Below are positions 54,174 through 63,514 of a stretch of DNA of 64,000 nucleotides, in pieces. Each line of letters begins with the position of its first letter. Position 1 is the first letter of the stretch. The translations under genes were made by a program, and so were the position numbers. The stretch spans positions 265 to 64,264 of the forward strand of contig NZ_ATZE01000001.1 of the NCBI RefSeq assembly GCF_000428045.1, in the 5' to 3' direction. The notes under the pieces are model-generated. The model was not told the DNA's origin and searched no databases. It saw nothing but the letters and a program-made list of their open reading frames with translations. This DNA is from Sedimenticola selenatireducens DSM 17993. Lineage in GTDB: Bacteria; Pseudomonadota; Gammaproteobacteria; Chromatiales; Chromatiaceae.

Positions 54174-57143
54174 TTGAACAGGTTGAGCAAAGTTGGCGTG
54201 AAACAGACCAACCTGATCGCCTGGTTGCTGGTTGGTCTGCTGATGGTATCTGCTGTCCTGGTGCTATGGGTCACCAACAGCATCCGCCACAATGTAGCCA
54301 GTATTCATGAAAAGTGGGAGGCCCTTTCAGAGAGCAGCAACTACAAGCTGCATATTGTCGACAAACTGCATGCCGACATGGGGTTTGGCGGCCTGATACA
54401 CCGCTATTCCGACCTGATCATCCGGGGTGGCAGGCTCCACATCAATGAGATTCGTGAGTCTATCGGCAGTATCGAGACCCAACTGCAGGAGTATGGGGCG
54501 GAGCCTGGCAGCCGTGCCGAACAGCGCGCGATTATCAGTATTCGTGGTGTGCTGGACAGATATCGGGACAATCTGAGATTGGCCGATACGCTGTTGCAGC
54601 AAGGAACGTTGGCAATGGCCGATGATAACCGGTTATATGTCGATGACCGGGCGGCGATCGATGGCATGAAACTGCTATACCGGCAGGCCATGGGTGAGGC
54701 CGGGGTTGTCGATGTCACCATGGGTTATAGCGGGCAGGTGAATGATCTTCGCCGGGTGCTTGGCTACGGTGGGATGATCCATTTTTTCAAATACTACCTG
54801 CTCACCCGGCAAGAGCAATACCGGAAGTCCGCGCAGACAAAGCTGGCGGAAGCCCGTGTAATACTTGATCGAATTGCGGCGTTTGAACTGGGCGAGCAGG
54901 AGACGATGGCCATCGGTATTCTGCTCAGGAGCATGGATGACTACACAAAAACCCTGGAGAAAGTCGCCGAAATGATCCGCCAGGGACAGTCAATCCATGC
55001 CATGGATGTGGCGGCCTACGTCGATGAAAATCCACCGCTTGACGCATTGGATATACTCAAAAAATCCGTGCGCACCTATAACCAGAATCAGACCAGCCAG
55101 GTTGACCAATCGCTACGGAATATCATGCAGATGACCAGCACCACGGTAGGCGTGGTGGTGATCCTGGCCATTATTATCCTGATGGTCTTTTACTGGTTGT
55201 TGAACATTGAGCTGCTGTCGATATTCTCCCGTGAAAAACAGTCGCTTGAGGATGAGCTGAAAGGGATGCGACTGCAGTTGACCGACGTGCTGGATGTCTC
55301 CCCTTTTGGTTTTGTCATTACCCATCAACAAGACGGCCGGATCATTTATGCCAATCAAGCGGTTTCTGCGATGTATGGCGCTGAAAGGAGTGAACTGATC
55401 GGCAGGTGTTCGCCAGAGTTTTTTGTCAAGCCTGAATCCCGGTCACGCTATATCCACCGACTGGTGAAGGGTGAAGTGGTCAGGGACGAGCAAGAGGAAT
55501 TCAGGCGTCAGGATGGATCGCGGCTGACCACCATGTTGACTTGCAAATTGACAACCTTCAATAACGAACCGGTGGTTTTTAACTGGATCTACGACATTTC
55601 AGATCGGGTGGTGACCGAAAAACGACTGTCTGAAAGCGAGCAGATGCTCAATACCATACTGGAATCGATGCCGGTCGGTGTCGGAATCGCCAATAAAGAG
55701 ACCGGCATTGTTGAATACTGCAACAGCCGCGGGGCGGAGTTGTTCGGTTATCTGGACAGAACGGATTTTATCGGCAAATCCACTATATTGGCCTGGGCCA
55801 ACGACCGGCAACGCCTCGAGTTTTATAATACCTTCAATCAACTGGGTTATGTGCCTGAGCAGGAGATTCAACTGCGCAAGGCCGATGGCTACCTCTTCTG
55901 GGCGCTGCTGGGATGGGAGTCCATCCAGTACCGTGATGAAGCGCATGTGCTGTTCTGGTATCACGATATCTCCGAGCGAAAGAAGATGCAGGAGGATCTG
56001 CGACGCAGTGAACAGCAACTTCGCACCATTCTCGAATCGGCGCCGATTGGCGTCGGTATCTCCAGCAAAGCCGATGGCAAGCTCTACTTTTGCAATACCA
56101 AGGTGGCGGAGATATTCAGACTCACCCATAAGAAATTGATGTCACGCAATGTAACCGATTTTTGGGTGGATCTGTCACAGCGGGAAGAGTATTTGCAGGC
56201 CTTGCAGTCTGCCGGTGAAGTTCCCGAACGGGAGATAGAACTGCGGCGTGCAGACGGCAGCCGCTTCTGGGCCTTGCTGGGCTGGAAGTCGATCCGGATT
56301 CATGGTGTGGAGCAGGTGCTCTTTTGGGTCTATGACTATGATGAGCTGAAGCAGACCACCCTGGCACTGGAGCATGCGACACAGCTGGCTGACCGGGCCA
56401 ACCGGGCCAAATCCATCTTCTTCTCCAATATGAGCCACGAACTGCGCACACCCATGAACTCAGTGATCGGGTTTGCCCAGATGCTGGAGGCGGATCCCAG
56501 GGATCCGCTGACTGCCAGGCAGGAGAAGTGCGTCGGTCATATCATCAAGGCCGGCAGGCATCTGCTGGATCTGATTAACGAAATCCTCGACCTGTCCCGG
56601 ATTGAGGCGGGAAAGATTGACTTCAATATTGAAGACCTGCCGGTCAACGAGATGATCAGCGAATGCCTCGACCTGATCACGCCGCTGATCGAGCAGCATC
56701 AGATAGAAGTGATCCGCTTCAGTACCCGACAAAGTGATGAATACCGGATCAGGGCGGACCGGATGCGTCTGAAGCAGGTGTTGATCAATCTGCTCACTAA
56801 CGGAGTGAAGTACAATGCCGGGAGGCGGCAACTCGGTATCGGTTGCTGGACCACGGCGGCGGGGATGCTGCGCGTATTCGTTGCGGATACAGGAGTGGGT
56901 ATACCGCCGGAGCGGATGAACGAGATTTTTACCCTCTATCGGCGCCTGAATGCGGGTGGAGGGGGTATCGAGGGCAGTGGTATTGGTCTCTCCATTACCC
57001 GCAAGTTGGTTGAAGAGATGGGCGGCAGCGTGGGTGTGGAGAGTCAGCCGGACCGGGGCAGTGTGTTCTGGTTTGAGCTGCCCCTGGTGAATGGCGTGGC
57101 GCAGGCGGGCGTCAGTCGGGATGAAAGCGTTGCACCTGGTTAA
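54174..57143 (+). CDS. Sensor histidine kinase with three PAS domains
   Basis: Membrane kinase of about 989 residues. Helix 1 at about 10-33, a large periplasmic helical domain (about 35-325), helix 2 (TTVGVVVILAIIILMVFYWLL region, about 330-352), PAS 1 (about 365-480), PAS 2 (about 490-610), PAS 3 (about 620-735; PAS 2 and 3 share AILGW/ALLGWxSI segments), phosphoacceptor SNMSHELRTPMNS (His755) and an ATPase domain. No receiver domain. AAGAGG six bases before TTG 54174 favours that start over TTG 54132. Paired with the HD-GYP regulator 35 bases downstream. Confidence 0.9.
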   Translation: MNRLSKVGVKQTNLIAWLLVGLLMVSAVLVLWVTNSIRHNVASIHEKWEALSESSNYKLHIVDKLHADMGFGGLIHRYSDLIIRGGRLHINEIRESIGSIETQLQEYGAEPGSRAEQRAIISIRGVLDRYRDNLRLADTLLQQGTLAMADDNRLYVDDRAAIDGMKLLYRQAMGEAGVVDVTMGYSGQVNDLRRVLGYGGMIHFFKYYLLTRQEQYRKSAQTKLAEARVILDRIAAFELGEQETMAIGILLRSMDDYTKTLEKVAEMIRQGQSIHAMDVAAYVDENPPLDALDILKKSVRTYNQNQTSQVDQSLRNIMQMTSTTVGVVVILAIIILMVFYWLLNIELLSIFSREKQSLEDELKGMRLQLTDVLDVSPFGFVITHQQDGRIIYANQAVSAMYGAERSELIGRCSPEFFVKPESRSRYIHRLVKGEVVRDEQEEFRRQDGSRLTTMLTCKLTTFNNEPVVFNWIYDISDRVVTEKRLSESEQMLNTILESMPVGVGIANKETGIVEYCNSRGAELFGYLDRTDFIGKSTILAWANDRQRLEFYNTFNQLGYVPEQEIQLRKADGYLFWALLGWESIQYRDEAHVLFWYHDISERKKMQEDLRRSEQQLRTILESAPIGVGISSKADGKLYFCNTKVAEIFRLTHKKLMSRNVTDFWVDLSQREEYLQALQSAGEVPEREIELRRADGSRFWALLGWKSIRIHGVEQVLFWVYDYDELKQTTLALEHATQLADRANRAKSIFFSNMSHELRTPMNSVIGFAQMLEADPRDPLTARQEKCVGHIIKAGRHLLDLINEILDLSRIEAGKIDFNIEDLPVNEMISECLDLITPLIEQHQIEVIRFSTRQSDEYRIRADRMRLKQVLINLLTNGVKYNAGRRQLGIGCWTTAAGMLRVFVADTGVGIPPERMNEIFTLYRRLNAGGGGIEGSGIGLSITRKLVEEMGGSVGVESQPDRGSVFWFELPLVNGVAQAGVSRDESVAPG

Positions 57144-57178
57144 TAACATGATTTGGCAGATATATCATGGAGAATGGC

Positions 57179-58273
57179 ATGAGTATTGAGGAGCGGATCC
57201 TTGAGTCCAGTATACTGATAGTCGATGACACGGCAGATAATGTCGATCTGCTCATCATGATGCTTGAGGCGAATGGCTATACCAATCTGAAAGGTGTAAC
57301 CGATTCACGTGAAGTTAACGACCTCTGTACACAGCATACTTACGATCTGATTCTGCTTGATATCCGGATGCCCCATCTGGACGGGTTTCAGGTGATGGAA
57401 CAACTCCGGTATTCACGTTCGATGGATTATCTGCCCATTCTGGTGCTGACCGCGCAGAATGATATCGAGACTCGCACGCGCGCCCTGGAACTGGGGGCCA
57501 AGGATTTTGTTACCAAGCCTTTTGACCGGACGGAGATACAGTTACGCATTCATAATATTCTGGAAGTCCGGCAGCTCTACAAAGAGAAGCAGCAGCATAA
57601 TCTGCTGTTGCAGTCGATTGTGGATGAACGCACCCGGGAGCTGCAGCAGAAGAACGACGAGTTGCAGAGCAGTCGCCATAACATCATCCAGTGTCTTGGC
57701 CGCGCCGGTGAATATCGGGATAACGAAACTGGCATGCACGTGATCCGTATGGCCAGTTATGCCCGCTTGCTGGCCGATGCGCTTGGCAAGGACAAGACGT
57801 TTGTAAAGGATATCTGGTCGGCGGCTACCATGCATGATATTGGCAAGATCGGCATCCCGGACCATGTCCTGCTCAAGCCCGGCAAATTTGAGCCGGATGA
57901 GTGGGAGATCATGCAGCGGCATACCCTGATCGGCGCCGAAATCCTTGGTGAGGCAAGTTCCGACATTATGCGGATGGCCCGCTCGGTGGTGCTGACTCAT
58001 CATGAACGCTGGGATGGCAAGGGGTATCCCAACGGCCTGAAGGGCGAGGAGATACCCATTGAAGGACGCATTGTGGCGGTGTGCGATGTGTTCGATGCCC
58101 TGACCTCGGACCGGCCCTATAAGAAGGCCTGGTCGGTCCAGGAGGCGGTCGATTACCTGAACGAAAACTCCGGTACGGCATTTGATCCCGAGCTGGTGTT
58201 CAATTTCCTGCAGATCCTGCCCATGATTCATGAAGTGATGGCGGCTTTCCCGGATCAACAGTCCGGGAGCTGA
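57179..58273 (+). CDS. Response regulator with HD-GYP phosphodiesterase domain (RpfG-like)
   Basis: Protein of 364 residues: receiver domain (1-125, phosphoacceptor Asp61 in LLDIRMPHLDG), a coiled linker (about 130-165) and an HD-GYP domain with HDIGKIGIPDHVLLKPG (HD at 219-220), HHERWDGKGYPNGLKG (GYP 282-284) and VCDVFDALTSDRPYK. All catalytic residues are present, so it should degrade cyclic di-GMP. It forms a pair with the kinase upstream. GGAG six bases before ATG 57179 decides the start over the ATG at 57167. Confidence 0.95.
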   Translation: MSIEERILESSILIVDDTADNVDLLIMMLEANGYTNLKGVTDSREVNDLCTQHTYDLILLDIRMPHLDGFQVMEQLRYSRSMDYLPILVLTAQNDIETRTRALELGAKDFVTKPFDRTEIQLRIHNILEVRQLYKEKQQHNLLLQSIVDERTRELQQKNDELQSSRHNIIQCLGRAGEYRDNETGMHVIRMASYARLLADALGKDKTFVKDIWSAATMHDIGKIGIPDHVLLKPGKFEPDEWEIMQRHTLIGAEILGEASSDIMRMARSVVLTHHERWDGKGYPNGLKGEEIPIEGRIVAVCDVFDALTSDRPYKKAWSVQEAVDYLNENSGTAFDPELVFNFLQILPMIHEVMAAFPDQQSGS

Positions 58274-58289
58274 TCTCTCTTCCCGCCGG

Positions 58290-58826
58290 CTAGAACTCCA
58301 CCCCCTGCTGGGCCTTGATACCCTGGCTGTAGGCGTGTTTCACCATCTTCATCTCGGTCACGGTGTCGGCGGCGTCGATAACCTCCGGCGGCGCGTTTCG
58401 ACCGGTCAGTATCAGGTGCATCCAGGCCGGTTTCTGTTCCCGGATAAAGGTGGCAATCTCCGCGCCACTGATCCAGCCGTAGCCGCAGCAGTAGTTGATC
58501 TCATCCAGTACCACCAGGTCATACTCCCGGGATAGGATTTTCTGCTGGCTGAACTCCCAGATCGCCCGGCTGGTCTTGCGGTCCTGCTCCGGATTCTTGG
58601 TATCCCAGGTAAAACCGTCTCCCAGGCTGTGCCATTCGATGTTGTCGAATTTTTCCGCGGCGCAGGCCTCGCCGGTTTTCCACTTGCCCTTGATGTACTG
58701 GATGACCAGCACTCTGAATCCCGACCCTGCCGCGCGAAAGGCCACGCCGAAGGCACTGGATGATTTACCCTTGCCGTCACCGGTATGGACCAGGGTAATG
58801 CCCTGGCGCTTCTCTCTCTGTTTCAT
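58290..58826 (-). CDS. cobO: Corrinoid adenosyltransferase (BtuR/CobO)
   Basis: Cytosolic enzyme of 178 residues transferring adenosyl from ATP to cob(I)alamin or cob(I)yrinic acid a,c-diamide. P-loop-like VHTGDGKGKSSSAFG (13-27), DLVVLDEINYCCGYGW with Walker B character, ILTGRNAPPEVIDAADTVTEM and the C-terminal GIKAQQGVEF are all family hallmarks. No other cobalamin genes are adjacent. Convergent with the HD-GYP gene, 16 bases between stops. Confidence 0.96.
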   Translation of the reverse strand: MKQREKRQGITLVHTGDGKGKSSSAFGVAFRAAGSGFRVLVIQYIKGKWKTGEACAAEKFDNIEWHSLGDGFTWDTKNPEQDRKTSRAIWEFSQQKILSREYDLVVLDEINYCCGYGWISGAEIATFIREQKPAWMHLILTGRNAPPEVIDAADTVTEMKMVKHAYSQGIKAQQGVEF

Positions 58827-58950
58827 CTCTGCTTATCCTGTTTTGACCGATCCGGCAGTATGCCACAGGCGGCGGAAAACAGGTGATATGACCCATGCTG
58901 CCGACGGGTATGTGGCATAACACATGATTAAAAACGCTCTATTTATCAGA

Positions 58951-58984
58951 TTGATAGTTATTGAATTCTGTTGATAGTTATCAA
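58951..58984 (+). promoter_or_regulatory. Tandem FNR/DNR boxes before the NosL operon
   Basis: TTGATAGTTATCAA (58971-58984) matches the FNR-family consensus perfectly. A second, imperfect copy TTGATAGTTATTGA starts 20 bases upstream (58951), so two sites lie two helical turns apart. They sit 70-105 bases before the first gene of the NosL/ABC operon, suiting anaerobic or NO-dependent activation. Confidence 0.85.
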
Positions 58985-59055
58985 TGTCCGGGGAACGTTT
59001 CAGCCAGTAGATTAGCCCCAGTTAAGTGTTCAAACGGCCAGTGAATATCCCCCTT

Positions 59056-59346
59056 ATGCGTAAGTCAGATCGTCTCCTGTTGCTCTATGTGGTGTTGTCG
59101 GGTCTGTTCCTGTTGTCGCTGGCCGATACCACAAGATCCCCACCGGAAGGCGCTGAACGAATCGACCGCACCCGGCGGATGGTCGCCGAACTGGGACTGA
59201 CCGATCCCGCCCTGTTTACCGAAGCCCGTTATACACGGCATCTTTCCCAGGCTGACCTGCACTCCGCCTTCCAGGATCACCCGATGGCGCTGGAGCATTT
59301 CCCCAGCGGCTCGCTGCTGGTGCCACCCCAGAGGAGTCAACCCTGA
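59056..59346 (+). CDS. Small single-helix protein heading the NosL/ABC operon
   Basis: Protein of 96 residues with an N-terminal helix (about 5-24, LLLLYVVLSGLFLLSLAD) and a basic/acidic exported part with LSQADLHSAFQDHPMALEHFP. I do not recognise the family. Its stop overlaps the permease start by one base, so it belongs to that operon. The start is uncertain: ATG 59056 is used; GTG codons at 59026 and 59041 are in frame and no ribosome site is strong. His residues (HSAFQDH, EH) could bind metal, but this is speculation. Confidence 0.65.
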   Translation: MRKSDRLLLLYVVLSGLFLLSLADTTRSPPEGAERIDRTRRMVAELGLTDPALFTEARYTRHLSQADLHSAFQDHPMALEHFPSGSLLVPPQRSQP

Positions 59347-60476
59347 TGGAATGGATTCGCCGTCAGCGTTATCTGATCGATTTCATTCTCTCATCCCTGC
59401 TGCGCCGCAAGGGGAAGAATTTTGGGCTGCTGCTGGTCTACACCCTGGTTGTCTTCATGTTGGCCTCGGTGATGCTGTTCACCCACGCGCTGAAGCGGGA
59501 AGTGGGCAATGTATTACAGGCCTCACCGGAAATTATATTGCAGCGCACCGAGGCGGGCCGGCACGCCCTGATACCCGCCGATTACCTGGAGAAGATCGGT
59601 CGCCTGCGCGGTGTGACCGGGCGCAAGGGGAGGCTGTGGGGCTATTTCTACGATGCGACGGTGAAGGCCAACTACACCCTGATGGTGGCCGATGAGCGGG
59701 AACTGGCGGATACCGAGGTGATTGTCGGCAGTGCCATCGCACGCGCCCGGGGTGTCGGCCCGGGGGATTATCTCACTTTCCGTTCACACGACGGGATCGC
59801 TTACAGCTTCATGATCAGAGAACTGCTGGATAGTGATACGGAGCTGTTCAGCGCTGATCTGGTGCTGATGTCCGAGCGGGCCTTCCGGGTTAGCCAGGGT
59901 GTGACCGGGGGCGGCTATACCGACATTGTGCTGTCGGTAAGCAATCCCAGGGAGTTGTCGAAGATCGCTGAGAAGCTCACCCAGCGCCTGCCGGATACCC
60001 GGCCGATTCTGAAGCAGGAGATTCTGCGCACCTATGACGCCATCTTCTCCTGGCGGCAGGGGATTCTGTTCGTCCTGCTGGCGGGTGCCATCATGGCATT
60101 TGTGATCTTTGCCTGGGACAAGGCATCCGGTCTGAGCGCGGAAGAGAAACGGGAGATCGGCATTCTCAAGGCAATCGGCTGGGAGACCGGTGACGTGTTG
60201 CAGATGAAATTCTGGGAAGGTGCCATTCTCTCAGTGACGGCATTCTTCACTGGCTATCTGCTGGCCTACCTGCATGTGTTCTACGCTTCGGCCAGCCTGT
60301 TTGAGCCGGTGCTGAAAGGTTGGGCGGTACTCTATCCGGCCTTCCGGCTGGCACCGGTGGTCGATGGCCTGCAGATCGCCACGCTGTTTTTCTTTACCGT
60401 GTTCCCCTATGTGGTGGCGACCATTATCCCGATCTGGCAGGCCTCGGTGACAGATCCCGATGCGGTGATGAGGTAG
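59346..60476 (+). CDS. FtsX-type ABC permease
   Basis: Membrane protein of 376 residues with MacB/FtsX architecture: helix at about 22-45, a periplasmic domain (about 46-235), and three C-terminal helices with REIGILKAIGWETGDVLQMKF, the ATPase-coupling region. A good AGAGGAG precedes the ATG. With the ATPase six bases downstream it forms a type VII ABC system. Its company (two NosL proteins, a thioredoxin-like lipoprotein) suggests periplasmic metal, haem or thiol handling rather than drug export. Confidence 0.9.
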   Translation: MEWIRRQRYLIDFILSSLLRRKGKNFGLLLVYTLVVFMLASVMLFTHALKREVGNVLQASPEIILQRTEAGRHALIPADYLEKIGRLRGVTGRKGRLWGYFYDATVKANYTLMVADERELADTEVIVGSAIARARGVGPGDYLTFRSHDGIAYSFMIRELLDSDTELFSADLVLMSERAFRVSQGVTGGGYTDIVLSVSNPRELSKIAEKLTQRLPDTRPILKQEILRTYDAIFSWRQGILFVLLAGAIMAFVIFAWDKASGLSAEEKREIGILKAIGWETGDVLQMKFWEGAILSVTAFFTGYLLAYLHVFYASASLFEPVLKGWAVLYPAFRLAPVVDGLQIATLFFFTVFPYVVATIIPIWQASVTDPDAVMR

Positions 60477-60482
60477 CCGCTC

Positions 60483-61160
60483 ATGCGAATTTCACTTCAG
60501 GACGTACATAAAGTTTTCAACCAGGGTAGGCCCAATGCCTATCCGGCGATCCGTGGCGTCACCCTGACTATTGAGCCGAACCAGGTGACCTGCCTCAAGG
60601 GGGCCAGCGGATCGGGTAAAAGCACCTTGCTGTCAATGATCGGCTGCCTGTCACGTCCCACCTCGGGCCGTATCCATCTGGGAGAGCGTATGCTCTCCAG
60701 CCTGCCGGAACGCTTTCTGACCGATATCCGGCGCCACACCTTCGGCTTTATATTCCAGCAGTTCAATCTGATCAGTGGATTGACCGTGCTGGAAAATGTA
60801 CTGCTGCCCGCCTATCCCCTGGCGCCGGATTTCAAGCAATTGAAGAAGTCAGCGAATGCGCTGCTGGAGCGGTTTGGCCTGCAGCACAAGGCACAGAGTC
60901 CGGTGCAGTGGCTGTCCGGTGGCGAGGCGCAACGGGTCGCTATCTGCCGGGCGCTGATCAATGATCCGCAGATCCTGATTGCCGATGAACCGACCGCCAA
61001 TCTGGATACCCGGCTCTCCCATGCCTTTATGGGACAGATCCGGCAGTTGCGCGAGATTGGCAAGACGGTGTTGATCACCAGCCATGATCCGGTGGTGTTT
61101 GAGTCGCCAGTGGTGGACCGGGTGATTGAGTTGTGTGACGGTCAGGTGGTGGAGGGCTGA
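60483..61160 (+). CDS. ABC ATPase, LolD/MacB type
   Basis: ATPase of 225 residues: Walker A GASGSGKST (about 38-46), Q-loop FIFQQFNLISGL, signature LSGGEAQR, Walker B ILIADEPTANLD and switch His in LITSHDP. The FNLI after the Q-loop is typical of LolD/MacB-type partners of FtsX permeases. GAGG upstream lies in the permease end. Cotranscribed with the genes on both sides. Confidence 0.94.
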   Translation: MRISLQDVHKVFNQGRPNAYPAIRGVTLTIEPNQVTCLKGASGSGKSTLLSMIGCLSRPTSGRIHLGERMLSSLPERFLTDIRRHTFGFIFQQFNLISGLTVLENVLLPAYPLAPDFKQLKKSANALLERFGLQHKAQSPVQWLSGGEAQRVAICRALINDPQILIADEPTANLDTRLSHAFMGQIRQLREIGKTVLITSHDPVVFESPVVDRVIELCDGQVVEG

Positions 61161-61162
61161 GC

Positions 61163-62170
61163 ATGTTGCTTAATCCCGCCATCATGGCGCTGATCCTGGT
61201 CTCCTTCGTGGTGTTGCTGATGCTGCTGGTTGCCGCCGGTTTTGCCATTCACCTGCTGCGATTCTGGGACATGGCGAGTGGCAGTGAACGACAGCTGCGG
61301 CTGGAGCGGCGCACCTATCTGATCTCCACCCTGCTGGCCTGGGCATTTGCCGCCGAGCTGGTTTCCCTGTTGCTCTATGTCTATAACGCCGAATCCATGT
61401 CGGGTCAGTTCGTTGGTGCCATGTGCGCCACCGGGGTACTGAATGTCAATGCCTGGGGTTGGCCAACACTGTTTCTGAAGGTGGCCGTTTTCTTCAGCGG
61501 GGCGACCTGGCTGACGTTGAATGCACTGGACAATCGGGGCTATGACTACCCATTGATCCGATTCAAATACGGGCTGTTGCTGTTGCTGGTTCCCCTGGTT
61601 GCCACTGAGACCTGGTTGCAGCTGCGTTACTTTCTAGAGTTGCAACCGGATGTCATCACCTCCTGCTGCGGCTCGCTGTTCTCGGCCAACGACCGTGGCG
61701 TGGCGGGTGAGGTGGCAGCAGTCTCTCCACGGTGGGCGATGTGGAGCCTGTACCTTTCGGGTGCACTGGTTCTGCTGGCCGGCCTGTTTTATCACCGCAC
61801 GCGGCGAGGTGGTCTGCTGTTCGGCCTGTTCGCCATGGTGGCCTTTTTGATTGCGCTGGTTGCGATAGTTTCGGTGATTTCACCTTACATTTACGCCCAC
61901 CCCGAGCATCACTGCCCGTTCTGTATTCTCAAGTCCGGCCATGGATTTGCCGGCTACCTGCTCTACATTCCCCTGTTTGCCGCTACCGCCTGGGCGCTGG
62001 GTGTGGCTGTCGTGTCACCCTGGCAGCGGATATCCAGCCTGAGCGAGGCCGTGTCGACCAGCGGGACAAGGCTGGTGCGTCGATCGCTGATGATGTTTGT
62101 CATTTTCTATCTTTCGGCCAGCGGATTTGTCTACAACTCCACTCTGGTTATGCAGGGGGTGTGGTGGTGA
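61163..62170 (+). CDS. Polytopic membrane protein with HHCPFC motif
   Basis: Integral membrane protein of 335 residues with about eight helices. I do not recognise a named family. The notable feature is HPEHHCPFCILKSGHGF (about 249-265) at a membrane edge: a CXXC with three adjacent His, plus CCGSLF near 170. These suit metal binding or disulfide exchange with the CXXC lipoprotein encoded next. It starts three bases after the ATPase stop and its TGA overlaps the next start (GTGA). The CPFC resembles thiol-redox motifs of VKOR/DsbB-like proteins, but the overall layout differs. Confidence 0.8.
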   Translation: MLLNPAIMALILVSFVVLLMLLVAAGFAIHLLRFWDMASGSERQLRLERRTYLISTLLAWAFAAELVSLLLYVYNAESMSGQFVGAMCATGVLNVNAWGWPTLFLKVAVFFSGATWLTLNALDNRGYDYPLIRFKYGLLLLLVPLVATETWLQLRYFLELQPDVITSCCGSLFSANDRGVAGEVAAVSPRWAMWSLYLSGALVLLAGLFYHRTRRGGLLFGLFAMVAFLIALVAIVSVISPYIYAHPEHHCPFCILKSGHGFAGYLLYIPLFAATAWALGVAVVSPWQRISSLSEAVSTSGTRLVRRSLMMFVIFYLSASGFVYNSTLVMQGVWW

Positions 62171-62664
62171 ATCGGCGATGGTCATGGCTTCTTCCGCTGC
62201 TAACGGTTCTGCTGTTGGCCGGTTGTGAATCATCGGACCGGTCACTAGTGCTCGGTAAATCGGTGCCTGCTGTTGAACTGGAACGATTTGAGGGAGGTCG
62301 GCTGCAGTTTCCAAGCGCCCTTCGGGGTCGCATGGTGCTGATCCATTTCTGGGCTGATTGGTGTGCGCTCTGCCGGGATGAATTGTTGGGATCGGAACTG
62401 CTCTACCGGCGTTACCGTGACCAGGGGCTAGAGGTGCTTGCCATTAATCTTCAACAGCCTCGTGAAACTGTCCGATCCTATCTGGCAGGTCTGGATATCA
62501 GCTACCCGGTCTTGCTCGATAGCAGTGGCGAGATGGCCCGGCGTTACGGCGTGTCTGCGCTGCCGCTGGTATATCTGCTGGATCGTCAGGGCAGGCTGTA
62601 TACGCGGATACTGGGTGGTGCATCCCCGGACCAATTGGAGCAGATTATCAAGCGGCTGCTGTAG
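62167..62664 (+). CDS. TlpA/ResA-like thioredoxin lipoprotein
   Basis: Lipoprotein of 165 residues: signal with lipobox LAGC (Cys near 18) and a thioredoxin-fold domain of the AhpC/TSA-TlpA type with LIHFWADWCALCRDEL (CXXC), AINLQQPRETVRSYL insert and cis-proline ALPLVYLLD. Such proteins reduce periplasmic disulfides, for example in copper-site assembly or cytochrome maturation. The start is GTG 62167, overlapping the previous stop by three bases. In this operon it may reduce the Cys sites of the NosL proteins or of the CPFC membrane protein. Confidence 0.88.
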   Translation: MNRRWSWLLPLLTVLLLAGCESSDRSLVLGKSVPAVELERFEGGRLQFPSALRGRMVLIHFWADWCALCRDELLGSELLYRRYRDQGLEVLAINLQQPRETVRSYLAGLDISYPVLLDSSGEMARRYGVSALPLVYLLDRQGRLYTRILGGASPDQLEQIIKRLL

Positions 62665-62751
62665 ACGATTTGAAGGCCGGGCCGACCTGCGGTTTGGGCC
62701 CGGCGTTGTGAAACAACACCGCAGAGTTAGTAATTGATAGGGAGAGACGTG

Positions 62752-63438
62752 ATGTGTGAAGAGAAAAAAATTGATCGGCGGGGCATGTTGAAACTTCTGG
62801 CCGTGGCCGGACTCGGCAGTCTGGCGGGTCCGGTTGTTGCCGGACCCGGTGTTGGTGCCATGGTACCCGGCAAAGGTTGGGTGAAATCCTCTGGCGAGCA
62901 GTGTCAGGGGGATGGGACGCCACTGCAGTTCATTCCGAAAACTGCACCGGACGGTAACCCGCTGGAGAATGAGCTGGAGAAATATCCTGCCTGTCCCTAC
63001 TGCGGGATGAACCGAACCCAGTGGAATCACAGCCGCCATCTGGTTCAGTATGATGATGATCTGGTGGATGGCACCTGTTCCATTCACTGCCTGGCTATCA
63101 GCCTTTCGCTCAATCTTGATCGCGGTCCCAAGGCGATTTATGCCGCGGACTTCGGTGCCGCCGGAAAGGTCAAGCCGCTGGTCAAAGTGGATGAGGCCAC
63201 CTACCTGATCGGTTCCAAGCTCAAGGGGACCATGACTGCCAACAGCAAGATGGCTTTTGCCTCAGCAGAGACGGCGAAGGCGGCCCAGGCGGAGCAGGGG
63301 GGTGAGCTGGCTTCATTCGATGAAGGGTTGAAGGCGGCTTATCTCGGCATGGCGCAGGATACGATGATGATCCGCAAACGACGTGCCGAGATGGTGAAAA
63401 AGATGCAGATGATGAAAATGAAAAAAAGCGGTGGCTGA
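62752..63438 (+). CDS. nosL: NosL-family protein with twin-arginine-like signal
   Basis: Exported protein of 228 residues. The N-terminus KIDRRGMLKLLAVAG looks like a twin-arginine or Sec signal, with no lipobox, unlike most NosL lipoproteins. The NosL core has CPYCGMNRTQWNHSRHLVQY and DGTCSIHCLAIS, with the family CXXCGM motif. A Lys/Met-rich C-terminus (MVKKMQMMKMKKSGG) is added. NosL binds Cu(I) for delivery to nitrous oxide reductase. GGAGA precedes ATG 62752; a TTG at 62734 is rejected. A second NosL-like gene follows 76 bases later. Confidence 0.88.
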   Translation: MCEEKKIDRRGMLKLLAVAGLGSLAGPVVAGPGVGAMVPGKGWVKSSGEQCQGDGTPLQFIPKTAPDGNPLENELEKYPACPYCGMNRTQWNHSRHLVQYDDDLVDGTCSIHCLAISLSLNLDRGPKAIYAADFGAAGKVKPLVKVDEATYLIGSKLKGTMTANSKMAFASAETAKAAQAEQGGELASFDEGLKAAYLGMAQDTMMIRKRRAEMVKKMQMMKMKKSGG

Positions 63439-63514
63439 TAGTGCACTTTGGCGGTGGATTTTGGCCACGGTAATCCACCGCCTTGAAATGAATTGCCAAG
63501 AGGAAGAGTAGCCA

